From the NCBI GenBank assembly GCA_019105125.1, contig JAHRWO010000090.1:1-13530 (forward strand): a stretch of 13,530 bases of DNA. Direction: 5' to 3'. The stretch is from Flavobacterium sp. (GTDB lineage: Bacteria; Bacteroidota; Bacteroidia; Flavobacteriales; Flavobacteriaceae). The translations under genes were made by a program, and so were the position numbers. Below, piece by piece: positions 1 through 7,441 of the stretch. How positions within the stretch are numbered: position 1 is the first letter of the stretch; every line of letters begins with the position of its first letter. Below the pieces are notes generated by a model. It searched no databases. It worked only from the letters and a program-made list of their open reading frames with translations, and was not told the origin of the DNA.

Positions 1-1578
1 TTTGCAAAATCTCAAAAATTGCAATCGAAAGGCATTAAGGTTTTAAGTTTAATTTTCATTGACAAGGTTTCAAACTATATGGGTGAAGAACCCAAGATTA
101 AAAACCTATTCGTTGAAAAATACAAAGCCATTTATCCAGAATACAACGATGGCAAAATTCCAACAGACCAACAAATTCAGGAATTGCAAGGATATTATTT
201 TGCACAAAATGCCAAAGGCGAGTATTCAGATAACGAGGGTGGTTTGAAAGAGCAAAAGAAAATCTACGAACTTATTTTACAGAAGAAGGACGAATTGTTG
301 ACAATAGGAAACTCAATTGAGTTTGTTTTTTCTCACTCGGCTTTAGGTGTTGGTTGGGATAATCCCAATGTTTTCAATATTGCAACTCTCAACACAGCAT
401 ATTCAGAAATTCGTAAACGCCAGGAAATAGGCAGAGGTTTGCGTATTTGCGTAAACCAACAAGGGCAACGTGTTTATGATGCCTTAAATGCAGAAGATGC
501 AGACAGAGTAAACCAATTGACTGTTATACCAAACGAAACATACGAAACCTTTGTAACGCAGTATCAGGAAGAAATTAAAGAAGTTTACGGAACAACCAAA
601 GCAGGTGCAGGGCTTACACATACACACAAAGGAAAACCGCAAAATGAAGTTCATTTTAAACGCAACACAAGCGAGCCGATTGATGCAGCTTTCAAACGCT
701 TTTGGAAATCATTAGCCAAGAAAACAGATTATCTTATTTCCTTCAACGAAGGAAATCTCATTGAAAAATCAATAGAGGAAATCAACAAAATAAATATTGC
801 CGATTATGTGGCAGAAGTAAGCAGCCGTTCAATTGGCGAAATTACAGAAGAAGGAATAAAAGATGAATTTGGAGGAACAGAAACTTATGCTTTGAAAGCC
901 TACTTCACCCCTTTGGATTTGGTGGAAGAACTAAGCGAAAACACAGGACTAAGTTACCCGACACTTTTTAAAATAGTTGAAGGAATTACCAATCACGAGC
1001 ATTTTGTAAAAAATCCACCGCAATTTATTCATCAGGCAGCAGCCATCATTCGCAACATTGAATTAGACGAAATGATAAGAGGACTTGACTATCACTTGAC
1101 TGGTGAAGATTTTCCATTCTCCTTTGATGATTTTGTAAAAAACATTACACCACAGGCGTATGTGGAAACTCCCAAAAGAGGCGTGTTTGATAAAATGCTT
1201 GTGGATAGTGATGTAGAAAGATGGTTTGCTAAAACAGCCGACCTTGATGATGAAATAATTTGTTTCCTCAAGCTTCCCAGCTATTACAAAATAAAAACAC
1301 CTATTGGCGAATATGAACCCGACTTTGGTTTGGTAATGAAACGCAAGAGCCTGAAAACAGGAAGTGAAAGCGAATATTATTTTGTAATTGAAACCAAAGG
1401 AACAAACGACATCAACGATAAAAAGTCGTTAACCGAAAGTGAAGTTTACCGCATTAAATGTGCAATGAAACACTTTGAAGCCCTTGGCGTGGAAGTGCAT
1501 TACAAAGCACCGGTAAAAGAATACAGCTACTTTAAAACAGAAGCTACCAAAACCATTAATAGTCTGAACCAGAATTAA
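1..1578 (+). CDS. res: Type III restriction enzyme, Res subunit (3' part of gene, start outside window)
   Basis: Res is the ATP-dependent translocase/endonuclease subunit of a Type III R-M enzyme and works with Mod, encoded downstream. The frame is open from base 1, so the true start and the Walker A and DEAD-box motifs lie upstream; 525 codons are visible. Seen here: an SF2 helicase motif V-like stretch (HSALGVGWDNP) followed by motif VI QEIGRGLR at visible residues 141-148. A C-terminal PD-(D/E)xK nuclease site follows, with P440-D441 and E464-T-K466. This is the family layout: helicase core first, nuclease last. Full Res proteins are usually around 850-1000 residues, so roughly 40-50% is missing. 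A TTG at 19 is in frame but is not a credible start, because the reading frame and family similarity continue through it. The next gene begins 12 nt after the stop. There is no internal frameshift in the visible part. Confidence 0.93.
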   Translation, partial: FAKSQKLQSKGIKVLSLIFIDKVSNYMGEEPKIKNLFVEKYKAIYPEYNDGKIPTDQQIQELQGYYFAQNAKGEYSDNEGGLKEQKKIYELILQKKDELLTIGNSIEFVFSHSALGVGWDNPNVFNIATLNTAYSEIRKRQEIGRGLRICVNQQGQRVYDALNAEDADRVNQLTVIPNETYETFVTQYQEEIKEVYGTTKAGAGLTHTHKGKPQNEVHFKRNTSEPIDAAFKRFWKSLAKKTDYLISFNEGNLIEKSIEEINKINIADYVAEVSSRSIGEITEEGIKDEFGGTETYALKAYFTPLDLVEELSENTGLSYPTLFKIVEGITNHEHFVKNPPQFIHQAAAIIRNIELDEMIRGLDYHLTGEDFPFSFDDFVKNITPQAYVETPKRGVFDKMLVDSDVERWFAKTADLDDEIICFLKLPSYYKIKTPIGEYEPDFGLVMKRKSLKTGSESEYYFVIETKGTNDINDKKSLTESEVYRIKCAMKHFEALGVEVHYKAPVKEYSYFKTEATKTINSLNQN

Positions 1579-1590
1579 AAGAATGTAAGA

Positions 1591-1989
1591 ATGGACAGAA
1601 TAAAGAGAACAGTTGAAGAATTTCAGGATTGCACCAGTAAGATAATTGGTTGTGCTATGCGTGTTCATTCAACATTAGGCAATGGTTTTCAGGAAGTGAT
1701 TTACCAAAGAGCGCTAGAAATTGAGATGCGATTAGAGAGTTTAGAATTTCAACGTGAAATGGAAATGCCCGTCATTTACCGTGATGAGCAAATAGGAACT
1801 CGTAGGGTTGATTTCTTGGAGAATGAAATAATGGTTGAACTAAAAGCCATTATTGAGTTAGAAGATGTTCATCTTGCCCAAGCCATCAACTACCTTGAGG
1901 CTTACAATGTAAAAACAGGATTACTTATCAATTTTGGAAGTAAGTCGCTCACATTTAAAAGATTACTAAACAAAAAATTTAGACCGTAA
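1591..1989 (+). CDS. GxxExxY-family small PD-(D/E)xK nuclease-like protein
   Basis: A 132-residue protein recognised by the family signature GFQEVIY at residues 32-38 (G32, E35, Y38). It carries a compact PD-(D/E)xK-type core: D74 in RRVDF, then E83-L-K85, then Q97xxxY101 in a following helix. Family members are small stand-alone proteins, frequent in Bacteroidota, with a predicted nuclease fold and no well-established function that I know of. It sits between res and mod. It starts 12 nt after res, and its TAA shares one base with the mod ATG, so translation of mod is probably coupled to it. An ATG at 1583 is followed at once by a stop, which supports the start at 1591. All likely catalytic residues are present, so it is probably active. 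Whether it serves the R-M system or is an inserted passenger cannot be decided from sequence. Confidence 0.9.
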   Translation: MDRIKRTVEEFQDCTSKIIGCAMRVHSTLGNGFQEVIYQRALEIEMRLESLEFQREMEMPVIYRDEQIGTRRVDFLENEIMVELKAIIELEDVHLAQAINYLEAYNVKTGLLINFGSKSLTFKRLLNKKFRP

Positions 1990-3941
1990 TGGAAGATATA
2001 AAAACAAATTCAGGCAATTCTGAAAATTCCAAAAATTCCGGTTCAGACAATGTGTGGATGCCATTGAGCAACGACTGGAACAAAGAGCGTTTGGAAACTT
2101 TGAAGCAACTATTTCCTGACCTTTTTACAAATGAAGGAAAGTTGAATATCAATGAACTGAAAAAAGTAGTTGACCCCGAAAGCGTAAGCGAAACAGAACG
2201 CTATGAATTTCGTTGGTTTGGGAAAAGTGCAGCCAAACGCGAAGCATTTTCGCCAAGCAATGCCACATTAGTTTTTGACGAGAAAAGAAGTGTTAATCCA
2301 ACAGCAACTGAAAACCTCATTATTGAAGGGGAGAATTTGGAAGTGCTAAAACTATTAAGCACTGCATACAGAGAAAAAGTAAAGTGTATTTACATTGACC
2401 CGCCTTACAACACTGGAAAAGATTTTGTGTATTCTGACAATTATTCGCAAGACAAAAAAGCATATTGGGAAGATGCAGGCGTAACCGAAGAAGGATTAAA
2501 AATTGACACCAATACCGAAACAGACGGACGTTACCACAGCAATTGGCTGAATATGATGTATAGCCGTTTGCTTATTGCAAGGCAACTTTTGCGTGAAGAT
2601 GGAGTGATTTTTATTTCGATTGATGATACGGAGGTTCATCATTTAAGAAAACTATGTGATGAAGTTTTTGGCGAAGAAAATTTTATTTCTACTGTTATTT
2701 GGGAGCGTTCATTCTCTCCCGTTAATCTTAAAAAGCACTTTTCATTATCTCACGACTACATTTTGTGTGTTTCAAAGAACATTGAACTACTTGAAAATTT
2801 CGGGATTGCCCGTAATGGAGATAACGATGATGGCAGATATAATAATCCTGACAATGACCCAAGAGGAGATTGGACTTCTTCCGATATGACGGTCGGACCT
2901 GCTATTTCTGAAAAAATCTATGAAATTAAAACGCCCTCTGGAAAAGTTGTTTTACCAACAAGCGGAAGATGTTGGCTTTTTACAAAAGAAAGATACGAGG
3001 AAATGTTAGCTGATAATAGAATATGGTTTGGTGAAAATGGCTCCAATGTTCCTCGTGTTAAGAAATTCCTTACTGAGGTTAAACAAGGAATTACACCTAT
3101 GACGATATGGAAATATTCAGAGGTTGGACACAGTCAGGAAGCTGCACAGAGATTAAAAGAGTTATTTGATGGCAAGGACATTTTTGATTATCCTAAATCT
3201 GTTCCTTTATTGAAACGACTTTTACAGCTTTACACTACAAGTAATGATATTATTCTTGATTTTTTTGCTGGTTCAGGCTCTTGTGGTCAGGCTGTATTTG
3301 AGTTAAATAAAGAAGATGGGAATAACAGAAAATTTATTTTAGTTCAAATTCCTGAGGTTACTGACGAAAAAAGTGAAGCTTTCAAAGCAGGTTACAAAAA
3401 AATCAGTGACATTACCATAGAACGTAACAAGCGAGTTGCTGATAGAATTATTAAAGAAAAAAAGAAAGAGCAACCTGATTTATTTACCAACGGACATAAA
3501 GAAGATGCAATAAAAGGTTTGGGCTTCAAAGTTTTCAAATTGGTAAAATCTAACTTTCCAAGAGTTGAGTTTGCTCCCGACCCTGAAAAGACAACCGAAG
3601 AAAATATTGAGTTACTGAAAAAATATATTAGAGACAAAGAAGCACAACTCAATACCGCTTTCAATCGTGATGAATTAGTAACCGAAATTTTAATTAAAAA
3701 CGGCTTTACACTCAATTACACTTTAACCAAGCAAGAGGAGTTTAAGAAAAATGATATCTTCTTTGCCACAGACGGAGAAAAAGAAACTTTGATTTGCTTA
3801 GACATTTCCATTGATATGGAAACCGTAGAGCATTTCAAAAAACACAACACTCAAAAATTCATTTGCCTTGAACGTGCTTTAGACACCACCAAAAAATGGA
3901 ACTTGAAGCATTATTTAGGTGATAAATTTAATGCGTTTTAA
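1989..3941 (+). CDS. mod: Type III DNA methyltransferase, Mod subunit (N6-adenine, beta class)
   Basis: Mod recognises the target sequence and methylates adenine using S-adenosylmethionine; it also supplies specificity to Res. The 650 residues fit the family. The catalytic motif IV, DPPYNTGKDF, starts at D137. The SAM-binding motif I, DFFAGSG, is at 424-430 (F426, G428, G430). Catalytic motif before SAM motif is the beta-class order typical of Type III Mod. The region between them (about 230-400), including the stretch after EENF, should hold the target-recognition domain. A low-complexity NSx repeat lies at residues 7-18. The start ATG overlaps the stop of the upstream gene by one base. The next gene begins 9 nt after the stop. 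Classical systems have mod first and res second; here mod is downstream. No frameshift is seen. The recognition sequence cannot be read from the protein. Confidence 0.95.
   Translation: MEDIKTNSGNSENSKNSGSDNVWMPLSNDWNKERLETLKQLFPDLFTNEGKLNINELKKVVDPESVSETERYEFRWFGKSAAKREAFSPSNATLVFDEKRSVNPTATENLIIEGENLEVLKLLSTAYREKVKCIYIDPPYNTGKDFVYSDNYSQDKKAYWEDAGVTEEGLKIDTNTETDGRYHSNWLNMMYSRLLIARQLLREDGVIFISIDDTEVHHLRKLCDEVFGEENFISTVIWERSFSPVNLKKHFSLSHDYILCVSKNIELLENFGIARNGDNDDGRYNNPDNDPRGDWTSSDMTVGPAISEKIYEIKTPSGKVVLPTSGRCWLFTKERYEEMLADNRIWFGENGSNVPRVKKFLTEVKQGITPMTIWKYSEVGHSQEAAQRLKELFDGKDIFDYPKSVPLLKRLLQLYTTSNDIILDFFAGSGSCGQAVFELNKEDGNNRKFILVQIPEVTDEKSEAFKAGYKKISDITIERNKRVADRIIKEKKKEQPDLFTNGHKEDAIKGLGFKVFKLVKSNFPRVEFAPDPEKTTEENIELLKKYIRDKEAQLNTAFNRDELVTEILIKNGFTLNYTLTKQEEFKKNDIFFATDGEKETLICLDISIDMETVEHFKKHNTQKFICLERALDTTKKWNLKHYLGDKFNAF
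2007..2042 (+). repeat. Four-unit degenerate 9-nt tandem repeat near the mod 5' end
   Basis: Four units beginning AATTC or AATTCT (at 2007, 2016, 2025 and 2034) encode a run of Asn-Ser-x at residues 7-18 of Mod. The unit is a multiple of three, so unit gain or loss would change length but not frame. Copies differ at the last bases. Confidence 0.6.
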
Positions 3942-3950
3942 AGTATTCCT

Positions 3951-5903
3951 ATGGCAACAAAAAAATCAAATACAATGTTTCAGGGTTCTTTATTTGAGGA
4001 AGATTATCTCATAAGAACTCTTGGTGCGTTAGTTCATTCCCCTGAAATTGCATTGACTGAATTGGTTGCCAATGCTTGGGACGCAGGTGCTACAAGAGTT
4101 GAAATATTAATTCCTGATGATTACAATTTGAAATTGGTTGTTGAAGATAATGGAACAGGATTAACTAAAGAGCAATTTGAAAACCGTTGGATGCGGTTGG
4201 GTTATAACAGAATTAAGCATCAAGGAAAGAATGTAATTTTTCCTCCTAATGTTGATGGTAAAAGATTAGCTTATGGGAGAAATGGGGTTGGCAGACACGG
4301 TTTACTTTGTTTCAATAACGAATACACGGTAATAACAAATTCAGGAGGTAAACAATCCAAATTTGTAATATCTACAAAGAGTGAAAATCAACCATTTATA
4401 ATCAAGGAATACAGTTTTGATAAATCAACCACATTCGGAACGCGGCTAGAAGTAATTGTAACCAAAAATCTACCCAAGCCCGAAAAAATACTGGAAATTA
4501 TTTCTGCAAGGTTTTTACACGACCCGAATTTTGTCATTTCCATAAACAAGCAAACTGTTCCATTAGAAGAACATTCGGGTCTTATTGATTCAACTGAAAT
4601 AAAAGTTGATGACATTTCATTAATGGCACATTTTATTGATTCTCAGAAATCGGCAAGGTCAACCTTGTATCAAGGTATTGCATTTTGGCAAAGTAACAGG
4701 CTTGTTGGTGAGCCTTCTTGGGTTTTAGGAAGTGAAGTTGTTATTGACGGCAGGACAAAATTTGCAAAGCGTTATACTGTTGTAATTAAAACCAACGATT
4801 TAGCGGAATATATTTTTGAAGATTGGACTGGATTCAAGAAAGTTGAAACTATGGACAAGGTTTATGCAGAGGTTATATCTTACGTAAACAAAATGTTTTC
4901 TGAAATTGCAAAAGACAGTATTGAAGAAACCAAACAACAAATAAAAAGTGATTTCTCTTCTGAATTTTCCAACTTAACACCGCTTGCAAAATACGAAGTA
5001 AATGAAGCGATTGAAGCAATTACAATTGCACACCCAACCGCAAAACCTGAAACAATTTCTATTGCTGTTGAGGCAATTATCAATCTTGAAAAATCAAGAA
5101 CTGGTAAGGAATTACTGGTAAAACTGGCAAAACTTTCTGATGATGATATTTCAGGATTGAACAGTTTATTAGAGAAATGGTCTGTTAGAGATGCTTTAAG
5201 TGTGTTGGACGAGATTGACAATAGAATTTCTGTTATAGAAGCCATTAGAAAATTATCGAAAGATGAGGATGTTGACGAACTACACGTTTTACATCCACTC
5301 GTTACTGCGGCAAGATGGCTATTTGGACCCGAATTTGAATCGGCTGAATATTCATCCAATCGCCAATTACAAAGTGCTGTTGAGACTGTCTTTAAAAAGA
5401 AGATTGGAAAAGAAGTATTCAACAATCACCGTAAACGTCCAGATATTGTAGTTCTCAATGACGCTACTGCATCTATTACAGGAACAGAAATGTTTGATAA
5501 TGAAACTGGACTTTCAACAGTAAACAAAGTTCTAATCATTGAACTGAAAAGAGGAAAATTTAAACTGACACGTGAAGAACGAAATCAAGCACAAGGATAT
5601 GTTGAAGACTTTGTAAACTGCGGTAGTTTAATCGGAACGCCATACATTGAAGCTTTTGTAGTTGGAGAATCATTTTCAGAAAAAATACAACCAATTTCGA
5701 CAGTTCAGAATGAAAACAAAGTTGAAATGGGTAAAATTCGCATAACAACATTTGGACAATTGGTTGACACTGCGGAGAAACGACTATTCGGGCTTCGACA
5801 AAAATTAAGTGAGCGTTATGACGATATTCCAGGGATGGACTTATTCAGACAACAAGCAACGCAATTGAAAGTTGACTTTGCAAAAGATGGAACAAATAAT
5901 TAA
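3951..5903 (+). CDS. GHKL (MORC/MutL-like) ATPase fused to C-terminal PD-(D/E)xK nuclease domain
   Basis: The 650-residue protein opens with a GHKL ATP-binding fold: N-box ELVANAWDAGA (E37, N41, D44), G1 box EDNGTGL (D66, G68, G70) and G2 box GRNGVGRHG (109-117). This fold dimerises on ATP binding in MutL, Hsp90, gyrase and MORC proteins. Residues about 220-300 are probably the second half of the ATPase module; about 300-440 look helical. From about 445 (LHVLHPLV, then RWLFGPEFES) a nuclease region follows with P497-D498, E531-L-K533 and Q546xxxY550, a PD-(D/E)xK signature. Prokaryotic MORC-like ATPases have been described in restriction-modification loci (work of Iyer, Abhiman and Aravind, recalled from memory), so the context fits. 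It starts 9 nt after mod. Likely role: an ATP-gated DNA clamp carrying a nuclease. The C-terminal region could alternatively be Shedu-like. Both active sites look intact. The fold call is firm; the function is inferred. Confidence 0.87.
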   Translation: MATKKSNTMFQGSLFEEDYLIRTLGALVHSPEIALTELVANAWDAGATRVEILIPDDYNLKLVVEDNGTGLTKEQFENRWMRLGYNRIKHQGKNVIFPPNVDGKRLAYGRNGVGRHGLLCFNNEYTVITNSGGKQSKFVISTKSENQPFIIKEYSFDKSTTFGTRLEVIVTKNLPKPEKILEIISARFLHDPNFVISINKQTVPLEEHSGLIDSTEIKVDDISLMAHFIDSQKSARSTLYQGIAFWQSNRLVGEPSWVLGSEVVIDGRTKFAKRYTVVIKTNDLAEYIFEDWTGFKKVETMDKVYAEVISYVNKMFSEIAKDSIEETKQQIKSDFSSEFSNLTPLAKYEVNEAIEAITIAHPTAKPETISIAVEAIINLEKSRTGKELLVKLAKLSDDDISGLNSLLEKWSVRDALSVLDEIDNRISVIEAIRKLSKDEDVDELHVLHPLVTAARWLFGPEFESAEYSSNRQLQSAVETVFKKKIGKEVFNNHRKRPDIVVLNDATASITGTEMFDNETGLSTVNKVLIIELKRGKFKLTREERNQAQGYVEDFVNCGSLIGTPYIEAFVVGESFSEKIQPISTVQNENKVEMGKIRITTFGQLVDTAEKRLFGLRQKLSERYDDIPGMDLFRQQATQLKVDFAKDGTNN

Positions 5904-5921
5904 TTCATTTTAATTAAAGAA

Positions 5922-6794
5922 ATGTTATTGCAGCAAAAGACATTAGAGAAACTAAGAAATTTAATCAATAAAGAAACCGAATATCGTTCGGGGCCAAAAC
6001 TCGTTGATTTCTTTAATGGTTTAGGAGCAAACGACACATATAACAGAGGTGGTGGTTTCCCTTCTCGATGGATTTATACGGACGAAAAACTATCGAACAT
6101 CAACGGCACACCCGAACTCGATAAATGTATTCGTAAACTTTTTGCACCTGTAAATTTTATTGGTCGCTTTGCAGAATTGGACAAATTCATTGCTGACTTC
6201 AATCAATACCTTGCATTTGACGGATGGCAGGTTTTAAGAAAGGAAACCGAAATAACATTTGCCAAGGCAGGTAAAATAAAATTTGAAGAAAAGGTTGAAG
6301 TAAAGGAGGATGATTTTTTACAAAAGGAATTTAGCGATATTTCCCTCGACAAATTAGGCTTGGACAGCATCATTACAGAAACATTGAACCTTCGTTTTGA
6401 CGAAATAAAAAAATGTTTAAATGCTAAAGCTCCAATGTCTGTCATATTCCTTTCTGGTAGTTCACTTGAAGGGATACTGTTAGGAATTGCATCAAAACTT
6501 CCGAGAGAATTTAACCAATCAAGAACATCGCCTAAAGACCAAAGCGGAAAAGTAAAACCATATCACGAATGGACACTTAGCAATTTCATTGACACAGCAC
6601 ACGACATCGGAATTTTGAAAGAGGACGTTAAGAAATTCAGCCATTCACTGCGTGACTTTAGAAATTACATTCATCCTTACGAACAGGTAAGTTCAAGATT
6701 TAATCCTGATGAACATACAGCAAGAATTTGTTGGCAAGTGTTGAAAGCTGCAATTTATCAACTAACAAACAACAAACCCAATGCACAGGTGTAA
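5922..6794 (+). CDS. Hypothetical protein with HEPN-like RNxxH C-terminal motif, possible abortive-infection partner
   Basis: I do not recognise a characterised family for this 290-residue protein. There is no signal peptide or membrane segment. The N-terminal part (1-105) has a conserved-looking glycine/aromatic block (GGGFPSRW around 44-51). Residues about 125-165 are charged and helical. The C-terminal part (about 170-285) looks all-helical and contains SLRDFRNYIHPYEQ with R244, R247, N248 and H251. R244 to H251 has the Rx6H spacing of HEPN-type ribonucleases, and an RN pair is typical of them, though RNxxH is shorter than the usual RNxxxH. HEPN domains are frequent in abortive-infection and toxin proteins. 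It starts 18 nt after the GHKL-nuclease gene with an A-rich leader (AAAGAA), so it is probably co-transcribed and may be its partner. It could also be a non-catalytic HEPN scaffold. The gene call is firm; the function is inferred. Confidence 0.7.
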   Translation: MLLQQKTLEKLRNLINKETEYRSGPKLVDFFNGLGANDTYNRGGGFPSRWIYTDEKLSNINGTPELDKCIRKLFAPVNFIGRFAELDKFIADFNQYLAFDGWQVLRKETEITFAKAGKIKFEEKVEVKEDDFLQKEFSDISLDKLGLDSIITETLNLRFDEIKKCLNAKAPMSVIFLSGSSLEGILLGIASKLPREFNQSRTSPKDQSGKVKPYHEWTLSNFIDTAHDIGILKEDVKKFSHSLRDFRNYIHPYEQVSSRFNPDEHTARICWQVLKAAIYQLTNNKPNAQV

Positions 6795-7026
6795 GCACAT
6801 TTGCAAACCGCTACAAGCCGACCCGCAGACCAAAGTTTGCAAAAGAACTTCCACCTCTCCCACCCGAGAAAAATTATTTTTTAAAATTTCCTTCCCTTCA
6901 AAAATTTTTAAAACCGCAACCGCACAACCGATACATAAAGACCAAAACACAAACCTGACAATGACAGCGAAACCCTTATCAGACCTGACTTTCACGACAC
7001 GGACAACAGAACGCCATCTGGTAACA

Positions 7027-7139
7027 GCGGTTTGGCGTAATGGCGGGTTCAGTGGTAAATTGAAGTTCAGTAATTCTTGTCAAGTTTTGTGGTGGGTTGA
7101 CAGTTTTGTGCTTCTAAATCCGCCACTTCGCCAAGCCGC
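7027..7139. repeat. Imperfect 26-bp inverted repeat with 61-nt loop
   Basis: The left arm 7027-7052 and the reverse complement of the right arm 7114-7139 match at 21 of 26 positions by eye (cores TTGGCG and TGGCGG conserved in order). The loop is 7053-7113. The arms are much more GC-rich than the surrounding genes. It looks like a dispersed palindromic intergenic element or a structured RNA/DNA hairpin. It has no U-tract at its end, so it is not a typical intrinsic terminator. Confidence 0.6.
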
Positions 7140-7233
7140 AAACCGTTGGCAACAAGTGTAAAAAGACAGACGACAGACAGATACGATATTGACAAAATTA
7201 AAATAAGAAAGGATTTAGCTTTTTGACAGGACA

Positions 7234-7397
7234 GTGCAAATTTGATGGAAATTTATTTTGTTTTTTTCTTCCCCCCGCAAAAAAAGAAGAAAGAAACTCC
7301 ACCCACATTGCACACATTGCCAAAGCCCCACAAGCCAACGCTGAAGCCAAAGCTTTGTCAAAGAGTTCAATCTTGCCGACACACCCGTGCAAATTTG
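7234..7397. repeat. Direct repeat GTGCAAATTTG (two copies)
   Basis: Identical 11-mers at 7234-7244 and 7387-7397, 153 nt apart start to start. The second copy lies just upstream of the proposed -7 element of the hsdM promoter. It could be a pair of regulator sites or the flanks of a small insertion; chance is not excluded in AT-rich DNA. Confidence 0.45.
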
Positions 7398-7406
7398 TTA
7401 CATTTG
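7373..7406 (+). promoter_or_regulatory. Candidate Bacteroidota-type promoter for the hsdM operon
   Basis: TACATTTG at 7399-7406 matches the Bacteroidota -7 consensus TAnnTTTG. A TTG at 7373-7375 lies 23 nt upstream, at the long end of the accepted spacing for the -33 element. Transcription would start near 7413, giving a leader of about 30 nt before the hsdM ATG at 7442. The leader is A/T-rich without a Shine-Dalgarno motif, as usual for this phylum. Confidence 0.45.
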
Positions 7407-7441
7407 AGCTTTAATTAAACGGATTTTGAGATTATAAAAAT

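Larger units (their letters stand above)
6795..7441. other. Intergenic region between the two R-M operons
   Basis: I see no convincing gene in these 647 nt. Base use changes: the + strand becomes C-rich and G-poor in places (for example 6851-6866). Contents: two copies of the palindrome TTTGCAAA at 6800-6807 and 6836-6843; an AT-only potential stem around 6877-6913; the large inverted repeat at 7027-7139; a 7-nt tandem duplication GACAGAC at 7165-7178; an 11-bp direct repeat (7234 and 7387); a 10-bp palindrome CAAAGCTTTG at 7348-7357; and a candidate promoter at 7373-7406. It separates the Type III block from the Type I block and probably holds the end of one transcript and the start of the next. 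Confidence 0.7.

Noticed and set aside
19..21. TTG at 19 as the start of the restriction subunit
   Set aside because: The frame is open from base 1 and the visible segment begins in the middle of the helicase region, so this is an internal leucine codon.
4880..5425. 181-codon frame on the minus strand within the GHKL gene
   Set aside because: Ser/Phe/Leu-rich antisense shadow of a well-supported gene with no domain features.
6877..6913. Intrinsic terminator for the left operon
   Set aside because: The possible stem is purely A/T with an imperfect match, so it lacks the GC-rich stem needed for a confident call.
7021..7150. Integron attC-like site
   Set aside because: The folded arrangement resembles one, but the outer boxes do not fit RYYYAAC/GTTRRRY and no integrase or cassette array is present.
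6781..7161. Open frame of 126 codons after the HEPN-like gene
   Set aside because: It overlaps the previous gene's end, runs straight through the inverted repeat, has no recognisable domain and an odd residue mix rich in Thr, Lys and Pro. More likely a chance frame through a conserved DNA element.
7261..7285. T7/A7 stem with C-rich loop
   Set aside because: A homopolymer pairing of seven T with seven A is weak and expected by chance in this AT-rich spacer.
7223..7414. Open frame of 63 codons before hsdM
   Set aside because: Low-complexity, Lys/Ala-rich, covers the proposed promoter, and shows no family features.
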